Made by a program: the position numbers and the translations under genes
Part shown: in pieces, positions 1 through 10,135 of the stretch
Numbering within the stretch: position 1 is the stretch's first letter
Layout: the number at the start of each line of letters is the position of its first letter
NCBI GenBank assembly: GCA_030674185.1
Contig: CM060307.1
Location: 46,948,681-47,012,680, forward strand
Reading direction: 5' to 3'
DNA from: Monoplex corrugatus
Lineage: Eukaryota; Mollusca; Gastropoda; Littorinimorpha; Ranellidae
DNA: 64,000 nt
The notes under the pieces: generated by a model
Seen by the model: only the letters and a program-made list of their open reading frames with translations
What the model was told of the DNA's origin: nothing
Database searches by the model: none

Positions 1-154
1 ATTATTCCTTTTTCAGCACTAGCACTGCATCAGTGGATATGTGTACGTTCGTTGGCAAATGTGTATGCATGCGCATGTGTTTCTGTGTGGTGTGTGTTTA
101 TATATGTCAGTGTGCGTGCGTTCGTGCGTGCGTGCGTGTGTGTGTGTGTGTGTG

Positions 155-203
<49 letters not shown>
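1..203. repeat. GT-rich stretch followed by (GA)n tract
   Basis: The left edge is a GT/GC-rich stretch with repeated GTGCGTGC motifs, followed from about 155 to 202 by an almost pure GA dinucleotide tract. No coding region is visible. The tract abuts the left arm of a perfect inverted repeat. Confidence 0.85.
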
Positions 204-204
<1 letters not shown>

Positions 205-273
205 ACATTGTTTTAACTGTGAAGGCCACCGAGCCATACACAATGTTAACATGCTTTCTTATTCACGCACACA

Positions 274-279
<6 letters not shown>
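204..279 (+). repeat. left arm of 76-bp perfect inverted repeat
   Basis: The segment beginning GACATTGTTTTAACTGTGAA is found again, as its exact reverse complement, at 848-923. Sixty-four bases are unique sequence and the last twelve are CA repeat. Both arms continue outward into GA/CT tracts, so the symmetry extends imperfectly further. The arms are separated by 568 bp. Confidence 0.9.
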
Positions 280-322
<43 letters not shown>

Positions 323-405
323 CATCCGTGTGAGAGAGAGCGACAGAGAGACAGAGACAGAGACGCAGAGAGAGACAGACAGACAGAGACAGAGAGAGGG
401 GAGAC
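280..405. repeat. (CA)n then GA-rich microsatellite
   Basis: A pure CA tract runs to about 320 and is followed by interrupted GAGAGACAGA repeats to about 400. Open frames here encode only Thr-His or Arg-Glu repeats and are not genes. Confidence 0.85.
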
Positions 406-616
406 AACTGTAAATGTATTCAGTGGAATAAAGAAGTCTGGTAGAACTGCTGGATAAACTAACTCTGTCAGGCGCCTACGGATGGGTTTGCACAGGCACG
501 TCAGACAAACAAAAACTCATGACGTTTCAGTATCGTCTCTCTGACCCCATTACCGCTTTATTTCAGTCAGTGTCTCCTTCACCATCAGAGACAGGTAGCG
601 TCTGATTTCCGCTGCT

Positions 617-840
617 CTGCAAGCACTTTTTTCTTTCTTTCTTCTTCCTTCTTTTCTTTCTTTCTTTTTGTTCTTTGTTTTTTCTTTCTGTCTTTTTTTC
701 TTTCTTTCTTTCTTTCTCTTTTTTCTGTCTTTCTTTCTTTTTATTTTCCTTTCTTTCTTTGTTTTTTCTTTCATTTCTTTTTTTCTTTCTTTCATCTTTT
801 TTTTCTTCTTCTTTTCTTTTTTCTTTTTCTTTCTTTCTCT
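617..840. repeat. polypyrimidine tract, TTTC-rich
   Basis: Roughly 220 bases consist almost only of T and C on the plus strand, mainly TTTC and TTTCTTTC units with a few interrupting G or A bases. It lies inside the loop of the inverted repeat. Such homopurine/homopyrimidine tracts with mirror symmetry can adopt triplex DNA; that behaviour is family knowledge and is not shown here. Confidence 0.85.
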
Positions 841-847
841 GTGTGTG

Positions 848-923
848 TGTGTGTGTGTGCGTGAATAAGAAAGCATGTTAACATTGTGTATGGCTCGGTG
901 GCCTTCACAGTTAAAACAATGTC
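848..923 (-). repeat. right arm of 76-bp perfect inverted repeat
   Basis: This is the exact reverse complement of 204-279. It is followed by CT repeats (924-945) that mirror the GA tract beside the left arm, then by CA repeats to about 1020. Confidence 0.9.
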
Positions 924-1020
924 TCTTTCTCTCTCTCTCTCTCTGTTCACACACACACACACACACACACACATGCACGCACGCACACACACTCACACAC
1001 ACACACACACACACACACAT

Positions 1021-1462
1021 ACAACACACAAAGGGACCACGTCAAGGCGTTTGGCATTTCATCACTAGCAAAGGAAAATACCGTATAAACTCCTCTTTCA
1101 CAAACAGCCAATTACTTTATCTTGAAACTGGCCCAACCAAAAACGACACTGCAAAAACAGCTTACTTCTTCTTCCCGTGACTACATTAAAATCAATGTGA
1201 CAAAACAAAATCAAAACTAAACAAATAAACAATGTCTTCCTGCGTCCATGGACATATTTAACAATAACGATGATGATAATTATGAGGCGCCACTTCTTGA
1301 TTCAAGAATCAAACCAAGGCGCGCACTCTCATCATTCACCAAAGTAATCACCAGCAATAACCAGATCTCCAGGGCTCAGAGCACATGCAAATTAGGAGGG
1401 GGAAGAAAGGAGGGGAGTAGGTCGTGTGACCTCTGACCCAAGCCGTCATCCTTCCTCTGTCT

Positions 1463-1465
<3 letters not shown>
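1021..1465. other. unique, non-coding sequence
   Basis: I see no gene, splice pattern or repeat family here. Composition is AT-rich with a few short A-runs. Open frames are short and have no recognisable domain. Confidence 0.6.

Positions 1466-1544
<79 letters not shown>
1466..1544. repeat. (CA)39 microsatellite
   Basis: A pure CA dinucleotide array of about 79 bp. Confidence 0.95.
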
Positions 1545-1545
<1 letters not shown>

Positions 1546-2480
1546 GACGCTGAGCTAGGGTACACTCAAACCTTTCAACGAATGATACTTGCCCAAGTTA
1601 TCATCTTCTCTGTCACACACACACACACATATTTTTTCTTCTTCTCTTTCTGTTTTGTTTTTCTTTTTGTTTGTTTGTTTTTTTGACCCAGACTTCAGAA
1701 AGGCAGAAGACTAATTGGCCTTAAGGGGAGGACCTGGAAAGTGAACCTTCCTCTCCAATAATTCTTTTTTTGTTTGCTTGTTTTTTTTGTTGTTGTGTGT
1801 GTGTTTTTATTGTTGTTGTTGTTGTTGTGTGTGTGTGTGTGTGTTTTATATTTTTTTTTTATTGATTTTTGCCAGGGCAGCCAGGCAAATACCCTGCTCT
1901 TCATGATTTTCAACTGTCCTGGGATATTTAGCATGCACAGGGTCTGACAATTTCTATCCTAGAAAATTGTCTCATCGCAATTGGCATTTACGAACTGAAA
2001 TTAGACAATAAAGTTGACTGCATTTTGTACTGGAAAGTCCTGATGTTTCGTTTCAGTTTTCCAAGACAGCGTTTCCATGACCGGAATAATTTCCACATGT
2101 AACAATGCCACAGACGCCATGTGATGCAAAAAGATCCAACATGATCATGGCATAAGCCAGCGCATAAACACAACATGCTGGTAAGGTGTCGAGCCACATA
2201 AACAGCAGAAAAATGCTTAGAGAAATATTCTTTAACTCCCATCATCATGATCCAGACATGAGTTGTGACCATTCAGACTTTAACTTTTCACACATCTTTA
2301 TCTTCTGTTATGCACATTTGAGAACATCCATACACAGACAGAAAAGCTGTGTTTGTTTTCCTTTGGTTGGTTGGTTAATTGTTTTGTTGTTGTTCACAGG
2401 CACAATACACCCAGTGCAGCTTGAACTAATTGTCAGATGAGGTTATGTCTGATTATCTTTATTCTTCCACACATATGTGG
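1545..2480. other. non-coding sequence with T/GTT-rich runs
   Basis: This stretch holds T-rich runs and GTT repeats at about 1765-1855 and otherwise unique sequence. No gene is supported. Confidence 0.6.
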
Positions 2481-2618
2481 GTGCACACATACGCACGTGC
2501 ACGCACACAAACACATACTGACACAAACACACACACACATACTGACACAAACACACACATACTGACACACACACACATACTGACACATACTGACACACAC
2601 GCACATACTGACACACAC
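2481..2618. repeat. ACACATACTGAC minisatellite
   Basis: Imperfect tandem copies of a CA-rich unit containing ACATACTGACACA run right up to the target-site duplication of the LTR retrotransposon, so that element landed at the edge of a simple repeat. Confidence 0.8.
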
Positions 2619-2623
2619 ATGGA
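2619..2623 (+). repeat. 5-bp target-site duplication (left)
   Basis: ATGGA precedes the 5' LTR and is repeated directly after the 3' LTR at 8680-8684. A 5-bp duplication is normal for Ty3/Gypsy integrases. Confidence 0.9.
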
Positions 2624-2774
2624 TGTAGAGTTATGGTCCCTGTTGTCATACATTTCATATCAGCCAATGAGAATTGAGGAGACTGCCGATTACGGAGGGC
2701 TGGGAAATAACGCTCTTCGACCTACTAGCCTGGACACTTCTAGGTAATTCCTCCCAGCACACGGCAATCCGACA
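2624..2774 (+). repeat. 5' LTR, 151 bp
   Basis: It begins TGTAGAGTTATGGTCCC and ends ...CAATCCGACA. It matches 8529-8679 at all but one position. It is unusually short for a Gypsy LTR. Confidence 0.93.
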
Positions 2775-2792
2775 TGGTGTCAGAAGTGGGAT
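2775..2792 (+). promoter_or_regulatory. primer-binding site, tRNA-Leu type
   Basis: TGGTGTCAGAAGTGGGAT follows the 5' LTR directly. It is complementary to the 3' end (including CCA) of animal leucine tRNAs ending in CTTCTGACA-CCA. Priming of minus-strand DNA from this tRNA is inferred from family knowledge. Confidence 0.8.
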
Positions 2793-3033
2793 CCTCAAGC
2801 AAGACGCAAGAAGAAGCTAAATACAAGTTCATACAGACGTGGAAACGGGAATGATAAGGTCGGTGAATAATTTCTAACTGTCTAACAACAGTACAGATCG
2901 ACGAAGCCGTTCGCCGTTTGTTCACATTCAACGGACGTCTTGGATCTAGATCTAGATCTGGATTTTAGGTCGTTGTGATTTCTATCTGTTTGTTTTGCAC
3001 GATTTTAGAAGAAGTTGAAAAGAAACATTTGAT

Positions 3034-5213
3034 ATGGCAAATCAACGGCAATACACGGCTAACGTTCCATTACCGTCGAAACTGAACGTTGAAAGTAACA
3101 ATCTTGCGCAAAATTGGAAAAAATTCAGGCGACAGTTTGAAAACTACGCAATTGCAACAAGACTGAATAAAGAGGAAAACGAATTCCAATGTGCCGTCTT
3201 TCTTGCTACAGTAGGGGAAGAAGCAATGGATATTTTTGATGGATTTCATTTTGAAGAAGAAAATGACAAAAAGAAGTTGGAAGTGGTTATTCAGGCATTT
3301 GAAAATTTCCTGCAAATTTCATATGCGCCGACAGAAACCAGATGAAACAATTGAAGCATTCATCACATCACTTCATCAGCTTGCAAAGTCATGTAACTTT
3401 GGAAATCCACAACTGGAAGATCGTCTAATCAGAGATCAGGTTGTTGTTGGGGTGAGAGAAGAAAGTCCCAGAGAAAAATTTCTTGAAGATAAGAAACTCA
3501 CTCTAGACAAGTGCTTGACAATGGGCAGAGCATACGAAACGTTGAGGCAACAGTCACAGACTATCAGCACAGGACAGGAGGCACCGGACACACAAGTCAA
3601 TAGACTGCACAAACTCAGTTCTAAGACTCAGTGGAAACGGCAAGACTTCAAAGGAAGCAAAAACAAAAAGTGCCAGCGTTGTGGGAAAAATCCTACTCAT
3701 GAAAGAAAAGACTGTCCTGCAAAAGAAGCGGAATGTTACAAATGTTCCAAGAAAGATCATTTTGCTACTATGTGCAAATCTAAGAGTAAGAGGACATCTG
3801 TCAATGCTGTGGAAGAACATGAAGATGAGTTTGTGTTAGGTTCAGTAGTGACTGAAAAAGAAACAACAAACTGCATTGGAACTGTTCAAGATGACATGTG
3901 GCATGCAACAATCACGACCATTGGCAAACCTGTGAAGTATAGAGTGGACACTGGAGCGGATGTAACAGTTATACCAGAAAGATTTTTCAAGAAGAATTCA
4001 CCGCTAATCAAGAAAACGGACAAAAAGCTGTTTGGTCCAGGACGAAATCCACTTAATGTGAAGGGAGTAGTTAGTGCAACACTCTCAACAGAAAACACTT
4101 CCACAGAACAGGATCTTTATGTTGTCACAGACTTGAAAGAACCTCTGTTAGGAAGACCTGCTATTGAAGCTCTAAGTTTGTTGGAGAGAGTGAATGAGGT
4201 AAAACAAAAAGAGGAAGTACAGAAAGAATTCCCAGAGTTATTTACAGGTCTCGGCAAAATGAAAAATGCCTACAAGATCACTCTTGATAAAGATGCAAAA
4301 CCTTTCAAAGTTGCAGTACCTCGCCGCCTCCCAATTCCTATGAAGAAAAAGGTTGAAGATGAATTGAAAGAGATGGAAAAACAGGACATTATCAGACCTG
4401 TTACTGAACCTACAGATTGGTGCGCTCCCATCGTTGCAGTTCCAAAAGAAAATGGGAAGATCAGACTTTGTGTGGACTTCACAGAACTCAACGAAAGTGT
4501 GCAAAGAGAAAACTTTCCTCTTCCTACTACTGATCAACTCCTGGCACAACTTTCTGGAGCCACTGTCTTCAGCAAATTAGATTGCAACAGTGGATTTTTT
4601 CAGGTTCCCTTGGATGAGGCATCTCAGAAACTGACAACCTTCATCACACCATTTGGAAGGTTTTGCTTCAAAAGGCTGCCTTTCGGAATGAGTTCAGGAC
4701 CTGAAGTCTTTCAAAGAGAAATGAGTCACATTCTCTCTGGCATACCAGGTGTCAGCTGCGACATAGATGATGTTTTGATCAGTGGAAAGGACCGAGAAGA
4801 ACATGATGGCCGACTCCGAGCAGTACTTCAAAGAATGAAAGAAGCAGGAGTGACTCTCAATGAAAAGTGTGTCTTCGCTGTTGACAGAGTCAAGTTTCTC
4901 GGGCATTATCATTTCCAAAGAGGGAATCCAGATCGATCCAGAGAAAGTGATAGCCATTACCAAGCTACCAAGGCCTCAGAACGTAGCGGAAGTTCGCAGA
5001 TTCCTTGGCATGGTCAACCACATTGGAAAGTTTGCACCAAACCTGGCTGAAACAACAAAACCTCTCAGAGATCTTTTAAAGAAAGAGACTTCTTGGATTT
5101 GGGATGAACCTCAGGAAAAAGCCTTTCAGACACTGAAAAAGCAACTGAGTACTACTCCAGTTCTGTGTCATTATAATCATAAAAAGCCAACTAAGATCTC
5201 AGCTGACGCATCA
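3034..5213 (+). pseudogene. Gypsy gag-pol, 5' part: Gag, protease, RT, start of RNase H
   Basis: The frame opens at ATG 3034 (MANQRQYTANVPLP) with a capsid-like helical region. A +1 shift near TTCC at about 3309 moves the reading into a frame that stays open to 5050. Two CCHC-type zinc knuckles lie at 3671-3775 (CX2CX5HX4C, then CX2CX4HX4C). The protease motif DTGA has its Asp at 3947. RT shows FPLP, LDCNSGFFQ and an IDDV version of the catalytic YxDD box at 4763-4771. A second +1 shift at about 4907 (GGGCATTATC) moves reading to the frame that reaches the RNase H DASS motif at about 5202. The mariner interrupts immediately after. Because Gag and Pol otherwise share a frame, the shifts look like disabling mutations or sequence errors rather than programmed frameshifting. 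Confidence 0.9.
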
Positions 5214-5220
5214 TCATATA

Positions 5221-5243
5221 CGAGGGTTGTTCAATTTAAGATG
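5221..5243 (+). repeat. mariner left TIR
   Basis: CGAGGGTTGTTCAATTTAAG plus three further bases match the reverse complement of 6523-6545 at 23 of 23 positions. Confidence 0.93.
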
Positions 5244-5411
5244 ACACTAGGCTTGCCGTTTGAAAACGAAGCAACGCACAGAAAAATGTTTATACCAAAC
5301 ACAACTTTAAAGTTTACCTGATTAGCATGCAGAAAATAAAGTTGACATCATGACGCAACTCGGAGTATGACGTAATTACAAATGTGTTTCAAATAGCTGA
5401 GCCTGAAAAAA

Positions 5412-6473
5412 ATGGACGTCACCAATGAGCAATTTCGTTTCTACACTTTCACAAGGCTACAACTTGGTGACGATTGTAGGAAGATACACGCAGATTTGCA
5501 AGCTGTTTACGGAACGGATTGTGTGTCTTACCGCACAGTTTGCAGGTGGGTCAAACAATTAGGAGCAGGTAGAGTGCCATCTGATTGGGGTAATCGTGCA
5601 GAGCGAGCTTTACCAGCTCGGAACGAACAAAACATTGCATATGTGAAAAGACTGATAGAGGAGGATCCACATTCGACTGTGCGGGAATTAAGCGAGGCAT
5701 GTGAGCTTTCAATTGGCACCATTAACAACATTCTGCACAAAGACCTTCACATGAGAAAACTGGCTGCAAGATGGGTGCCACATCTCTTAAGTGATGATCA
5801 GAAGCAGCAGCGGGTGGCATGTTCACGCAAACTGCTCGATGAGTTTGAGCCCAACGGGCCAAAACGACTGTGTGACTTAGTGACGGGAGATGAGAGTTGG
5901 CTCACATTCTACGGCATCCCCAACAAACGCTGCAACCGCATGTGGGTTGGCCCTGACGGAGACCGACCAGTTGTTCTTCGCCCAGGATTCCAGAGTCGCA
6001 AGCGACTGTTTTCTATTTTTTTCAACACGCAAGGCCTTGTGGCAATTGACATTTTGCCTGAGAAATCAACAATCACTGCCTCCTACTATACCCAAGTTGT
6101 GCTCCCCAAAGTTGTAGGAAAAATCCATGAGCAGCGCCCAACCGTCGGCACCCAGAGGACCCTTCTTCTGCATGACAATGCCAGTGCCCATAAGGCGAAG
6201 GTCACCACAACCTTCCTGAGCGAGCAAGGGATCCAAGTTTTGGACCACCCACCCTACAGCCCCGACTTGGCCCCATGCGACTTCTGGCTGTTCCCTGTTC
6301 TGAAGGAAAAGCTCGCTGGGCGTAAGTTTGACCGGGTACAAGACCTCGCCAAAGCCGTAAGATCAGAGTTGTCTGGTCTGCCTAAAACCGACTATCAGAG
6401 GGCGCTTGAGAATTGGCGTAGGAGGCTTGAACTTTGCATCCTAGCCAACGGAGAATACTTCGAGGGGATGTAA
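5412..6473 (+). CDS. mariner transposase, DD34D, intact
   Basis: This 353-residue frame is the usual length for mariner transposases, which cut and paste the element at TA sites. The N-terminal part (about residues 1-110) has two helix-turn-helix regions of the HTH_48/SETMAR type that bind the TIRs. WVPHLLSD at 121-128 is the mariner linker motif. The catalytic triad is present: D160 in GDESW, D255 in LLLHDNASAH and D290 in SPDLAPCDFW, with exactly 34 residues between the second and third. There is no stop or frameshift, and the TIRs are perfect, so the copy could be active. The only likely start is the ATG at 5412, 168 bp inside the left TIR. Confidence 0.95.
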   Translation: MDVTNEQFRFYTFTRLQLGDDCRKIHADLQAVYGTDCVSYRTVCRWVKQLGAGRVPSDWGNRAERALPARNEQNIAYVKRLIEEDPHSTVRELSEACELSIGTINNILHKDLHMRKLAARWVPHLLSDDQKQQRVACSRKLLDEFEPNGPKRLCDLVTGDESWLTFYGIPNKRCNRMWVGPDGDRPVVLRPGFQSRKRLFSIFFNTQGLVAIDILPEKSTITASYYTQVVLPKVVGKIHEQRPTVGTQRTLLLHDNASAHKAKVTTTFLSEQGIQVLDHPPYSPDLAPCDFWLFPVLKEKLAGRKFDRVQDLAKAVRSELSGLPKTDYQRALENWRRRLELCILANGEYFEGM

Positions 6474-6522
6474 AAGTTTCAAGTTGCTGAGATGAGAGGT
6501 ACGTTTTTTAAGGGGGTGGTGA

Positions 6523-6545
6523 CATCTTAAATTGAACAACCCTCG
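6523..6545 (-). repeat. mariner right TIR
   Basis: Perfect inverse match to 5221-5243, followed by the TA target duplication at 6546-6547. Confidence 0.93.
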
Positions 6546-6547
6546 TA

Positions 6548-8362
6548 GCATGGGAGGAGTCCTACTACAAAAAGAAGGAACAGACTGGAAACCTGTCTTC
6601 TATGCGTCAAGGTCTCTTACTGACACTGAACAAAGATATGCTCAAGTGGAGAAGGAGGCACTTGCAGTCACGTGGTGCTGTGAAAAATTTGAAGATTTTC
6701 TTGTTGGACTACCAAGTTTCACAATTGAAACTGACCACAAGCCGCTACTCGCTTTGTTGAAAACAAAGCTCTTGGATGAATTGACTCCACGCGTTCAAAG
6801 ATTCAGGATGAGAATGATGCGTTTTACATACAATATCATCCATGTTCCAGGGAAACGTCTTGCAACTGCAGATACATTTGTCTCGGAGTCCTGTTTGTGT
6901 TCCTGCTGAACAGGATCACTTTATGGAGTTTGAGACACAGTTGTCAGTCAAAACAATCATGGAGGGATTCCCTGCAAGTAGCACAAAACTTCAGGAGATC
7001 AGAGAGAAACAGGATCAAGATGAGATCTGCTGTCAAGTAAAAAGCTACTGCCAGTCATCGTGGCCAGAAAAAGCTAGAAGTGACCCGGCATTGAAACCGT
7101 ACTGGACTGTACGAAATGAACTGATGGTAGAAGATGGACTTTTGCTATTTCAAACTCGTCTAGTTATTCCTGAAGTACTTCAAAAAGATATTCTGGCACG
7201 TATCCATGAAGGACACCAAGGCATAGTCAAATGTAGAGCGTTTGCCAGAAGCTGTGTGTGGTGGCCGAAACTTTCTCAACAAATAGAAAGCATGATCAAA
7301 GATTGCAAAGTTTGTGAGAAAGAAAGAAAACTGCATCCTGAGCCACTACAACCAACAAAGACACCAGACTTTCCATGGCAGAGAGTGGGGATTGATCTTT
7401 TTGAATGGAAAAATCACCCTTACTTGTTGATAGTAGACTATTATTCTCGGTGGATTGAAATTGCACACCTGAGACAAACCACATCATCTGCTGTCATCGA
7501 GCACATCAAGTCAGTATTTGCTCGTCATGGAATTCCTGAAACAGTAAGGTCAGACAATGGACCTCAGTTCAGCTCTTGGGATTTTGTACAATTTGCAAAG
7601 TCATATGGTTTCACTCACCTTAAAAGCAGTCCACTGCATCCACAAGGGAATGGAGAAGCTGAAAGAGCTGTCAAAACCATCAAAATGCTGTTGAACAAGG
7701 CAGATGATGCATACATAGCTCTTCTGAATTATCGTTCGACACCACTTCAGCATGGATTATCGCCAGCAGAACTACTGATGGGAAGAAAACTTCGAACAAG
7801 ACTTCCAACTCCTCTTCCAAAACAACATATACCTGAAGGAAGCAATGTAAAGAAGTTCCAGGAGACAGACATGAAACTGAAAAGAAAGCAAAAACAAGAT
7901 TTCGACCGGCGACACCGAGCAAGACCTCAGCCAGAACTGAGAAAAGGAGAGGCTGTATGGATCAAAACTCCAAAAGACACCGAAGCTGTGATAGTGAGCC
8001 ATTCACCTTCATCATCATCTCAGCATGGTAGATCCTACAACCTACAAACAAAAACAGGGATCCAGAGAAGAAACCGTTATCACCTAAGAAACAGAAACAG
8101 TAGCCAGCAGCTCCACAAACCGTCGTCTCCACCCAAGGCAACATCTACTCTTCCGGAACAGCAGTGTCAACAACAGGAACACTGTAGGACTTCTGAATTT
8201 CAAGATAAAGAAAGCTGCACGTCTTCTGAAGACCAGGTTGATGTTCACATTGAAACCAATGCTCAAGAGACAACACAACCAAACACAAACATTAGTTCAA
8301 CACCAACCAAAGTTACTAAAAGTGGTCGACGTGTTAAGGTTCCACAAAAATTCAATTTGTAA
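6548..8362 (+). pseudogene. Gypsy pol, 3' part: RNase H remainder and integrase
   Basis: Reading resumes after the mariner with MGGVLLQKEG of RNase H, then ETDHKPL. A third +1 shift at about 6880 (ACATTTGTC) passes to the frame that is open to the stop at 8362. Integrase has an HHCC zinc-binding region at about 7206-7315 (H..H..CKVCEK) and a DDE core: Asp in GIDLFEW at 7393, Asp in RSDNGPQF at 7553 and Glu of GEAER at 7661, giving D-X35-E. The tail is Ser/Thr/Gln-rich with basic patches. It is disabled only by the frameshift and the upstream mariner. Confidence 0.9.
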
Positions 8363-8520
8363 AGTTCAAGAATTGAACAAAGACTGAAAGAGTTCCTATT
8401 AGTTGAGTTTCAAGAGTTAGTTCTTTTAGATGTTTGAGTTTTGAGCAGAAAAGTTTAATGAGTTCAAAATGGACATGAGCACATGTGACAGTTTTGTTGT
8501 TGTTGACACTTAGCCTGAGT

Positions 8521-8528
8521 AAAGGGGA
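8521..8528 (+). promoter_or_regulatory. polypurine tract
   Basis: AAAGGGGA lies directly before the 3' LTR, as expected for the plus-strand primer of an LTR retrotransposon. Confidence 0.75.
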
Positions 8529-8679
8529 TGTAGAGTTATGGTCCCTGTTGTCATACATTTCATATCAGCCAATGAGAATTGAGGAGACTGCCGATTACGG
8601 AGGGCTGGGAAATAACGCTCTTCGACCTACTAGCCTGGACACTTCTAGGTAAGTCCTCCCAGCACACGGCAATCCGACA
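8529..8679 (+). repeat. 3' LTR, 151 bp
   Basis: Same sequence as 2624-2774 except one base (GGTAAGTCC here, GGTAATTCC in the 5' copy). Confidence 0.93.
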
Positions 8680-8684
8680 ATGGA
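8680..8684 (+). repeat. 5-bp target-site duplication (right)
   Basis: ATGGA, matching 2619-2623. Confidence 0.9.
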
Positions 8685-8759
8685 GACTACTTTGAACACA
8701 GGTGTCGTGCCAAAGAGCTTTAAACATCCCTAATCAACACCCCGCACAAAATGTCCAAT

Positions 8760-8875
8760 CAAGATTTTTAAAGGAACCTCATAAACACGAAAACAAATCA
8801 GAACAAATTTTCGGCAAACTGGCCTTTGTCAAGCATGAATGCAAGATCACAAACAAACAAACACCAAATACAAAC
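8760..8875 (+). repeat. dispersed repeat, copy 1
   Basis: The stretch AACAAATTTTCGGCAAACTG...AAGATCACAAACAAAC resembles 43420-43535 closely enough to be two copies of one dispersed repeat. I do not recognise the family. Confidence 0.6.
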
Positions 8876-9139
8876 ACTAGGAGAAAAAGACTGAAACTTC
8901 CCTGCTGCTTCGTCCTGTGGGAGAAGAGGACTAAATGAAATAAAAAAAAAATCAGCCTGTTTCTATTCTTTCATGCTTGTCATGTCCTTAAGCTTATCGT
9001 CTTTTCACAACAGATTAGTCAGCTATAGGTCAGTAATCTCTTTGAGCCTTTTCAGTCCGAGTACAGACACTGCTTTCTTAACAGTTGTTAATGATCTTCT
9101 GTGGGATTTGGATAACGGAAAATGTCCATTCTGTTTTAC

Positions 9140-9460
9140 AGCAGCACTTGGCTGGTTGGTTCTTTTGATAGAGCCGTGGACTCAAGATCTGATATGAGTG
9201 TATTGAGTTCAATCCCAGCCCGCAACATTTAACATTGGCCTGTTCGCTGCCCATCTTAATTAATATGTCCATCATTCTGGTGGTGTCAGCTTAGGGTTTC
9301 ATAGGTCCTCCCTCCACCCTCTCCCTTTCCACTCTTAGTTCAAGACCTTGCGTAAGCTCAGGAAGTCTGCCAGATAACTGCTGGCAGATTAGGGTGGAGC
9401 GTGTGTGGAATTGTCCGAGTGCGATGAAATCCCCTTGAATAAACTCCAAACTTGACACAA
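9140..9460 (+). mobile_element. tRNA-derived SINE, family A, copy 1
   Basis: The copy begins with a tRNA-like head: an A-box-like TGATAGAGCCGTGGA and a B-box-like GAGTTCAATCCCAG. Its body includes TGTTCGCTGCCCATCTTAAT and ends near CCCCTTGAATAAACTCC. Copies at 19985-20265 (plus) and 54045-54375 (minus) share head and body. Confidence 0.75.
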
Positions 9461-9586
9461 CTGACCATGATGTCATGATCTCATGATTGTCATTCACATT
9501 TTGTAGTAGTGAAAGTACACAGATACACCACAATCTTCAGCTATTCATCACTCAAAACATCAGTGAATGTCTGCCAGTCTTCATAG

Positions 9587-9592
9587 TTTATT
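9587..9592 (-). terminator. candidate WDR6 polyadenylation signal
   Basis: TTTATT on the plus strand is AATAAA on the coding strand, about 770 bp downstream of the WDR6 stop. I saw no closer AATAAA. The actual cleavage site is not determined. Confidence 0.4.
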
Positions 9593-9699
9593 TCAACATA
9601 TTGCAATGAAATCAGCCACATCAGTAAAACAGCAGTATTCATATGACAAGCAAAACATGACAAAAACATTTCATACAATCTTGAATACAGCATACAATA

Positions 9700-9779
9700 T
9701 ATATACATATATATATCTATATAATCTCTATGTATCTCTATCTATCTATCTACCCATCCATCTATCTATCTATCTATCT

Positions 9780-9810
<31 letters not shown>

Positions 9811-9845
9811 TATATATATATACATCTACACACTTATATATCTAA
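9700..9845. repeat. TATC/CA/ATAT microsatellites
   Basis: ATATAC runs are followed by TATC tetranucleotides (9737-9780) and a short CA array. This lies in the likely WDR6 3' UTR. Confidence 0.8.
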
Positions 9846-9962
9846 AGGAAGTTCAAGCATATTCATCTGTACATTACACTTAACAGGCAAGGCATATACA
9901 GTGTGTGGTCTAGTACTTGAAGTATCTAGTACCCATGAAGAACACGCACTCAGCATACAAAC

Positions 9963-10135
9963 GAGCTGTTCCTGGCAACATTCTGTAGGAAAAGTCCACT
10001 TTCATAGATAAACAGTAATACACTGATACAGAAGAAAAAGAAAACGGATAGTGCTGCACTGCAGTGACATACTGTCTCCCCTGAGAGAACAGTCTGAATT
10101 TCACATGATATACTATTGTTGTGATAACAACAAAA
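9963..10135 (+). mobile_element. SINE 3' part, family C (mollusc-type tail)
   Basis: GCTGTTCCTGGCAACATTCTGTAGGAAAAGTCCAC, later CTGTCTCCCCTGAGAGAACAGTCTGAATTTCACA and TTGTTGTGATAACAA, match the core and tail of a SINE type I recall as widespread in molluscs (possibly a Nin-domain SINE; name from memory). Its tRNA head is absent here, so the copy is 5'-truncated. Confidence 0.6.

Larger units (their letters stand above)
5221..6545 (+). mobile_element. mariner (Tc1/mariner, DD34D), 1,325 bp, nested
   Basis: It is flanked by TA (5219-5220 and 6546-6547) and has perfect 23-bp terminal inverted repeats beginning CGAGGGTTGTTCAATTTAAG. It contains one uninterrupted transposase gene. It inserted inside the RNase H region of the Gypsy element; removing 1,327 bp brings the flanking retrotransposon frames back into register. 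It is therefore younger than the Gypsy insertion. Confidence 0.95.
2624..8679 (+). mobile_element. Ty3/Gypsy LTR retrotransposon, full length, with nested mariner
   Basis: The element has 151-bp LTRs with TG...CA ends, an ATGGA target duplication on both sides, a primer-binding site and a purine tract. It spans 6,056 bp, or about 4.73 kb without the 1,327 bp added by the nested mariner and its TA duplication. The single gag-pol reading frame has the order Gag, zinc knuckles, protease, RT, RNase H, integrase, as in Ty3/Gypsy. It is broken by three single-base +1 frameshifts (about 3309, 4907 and 6880) and by the mariner. The two LTRs differ at one position in 151 (T at 2750 region versus G in the 3' copy), so insertion looks recent. 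By general appearance it resembles the K02A2.6-like/Mag group; that placement is inference. Confidence 0.95.

Noticed and set aside
3236..3345. Programmed +1 frameshift between Gag and Pol
   Set aside because: The shift lies in the middle of Gag, upstream of the zinc knuckles, and two more shifts occur in Pol; this does not fit recoding.
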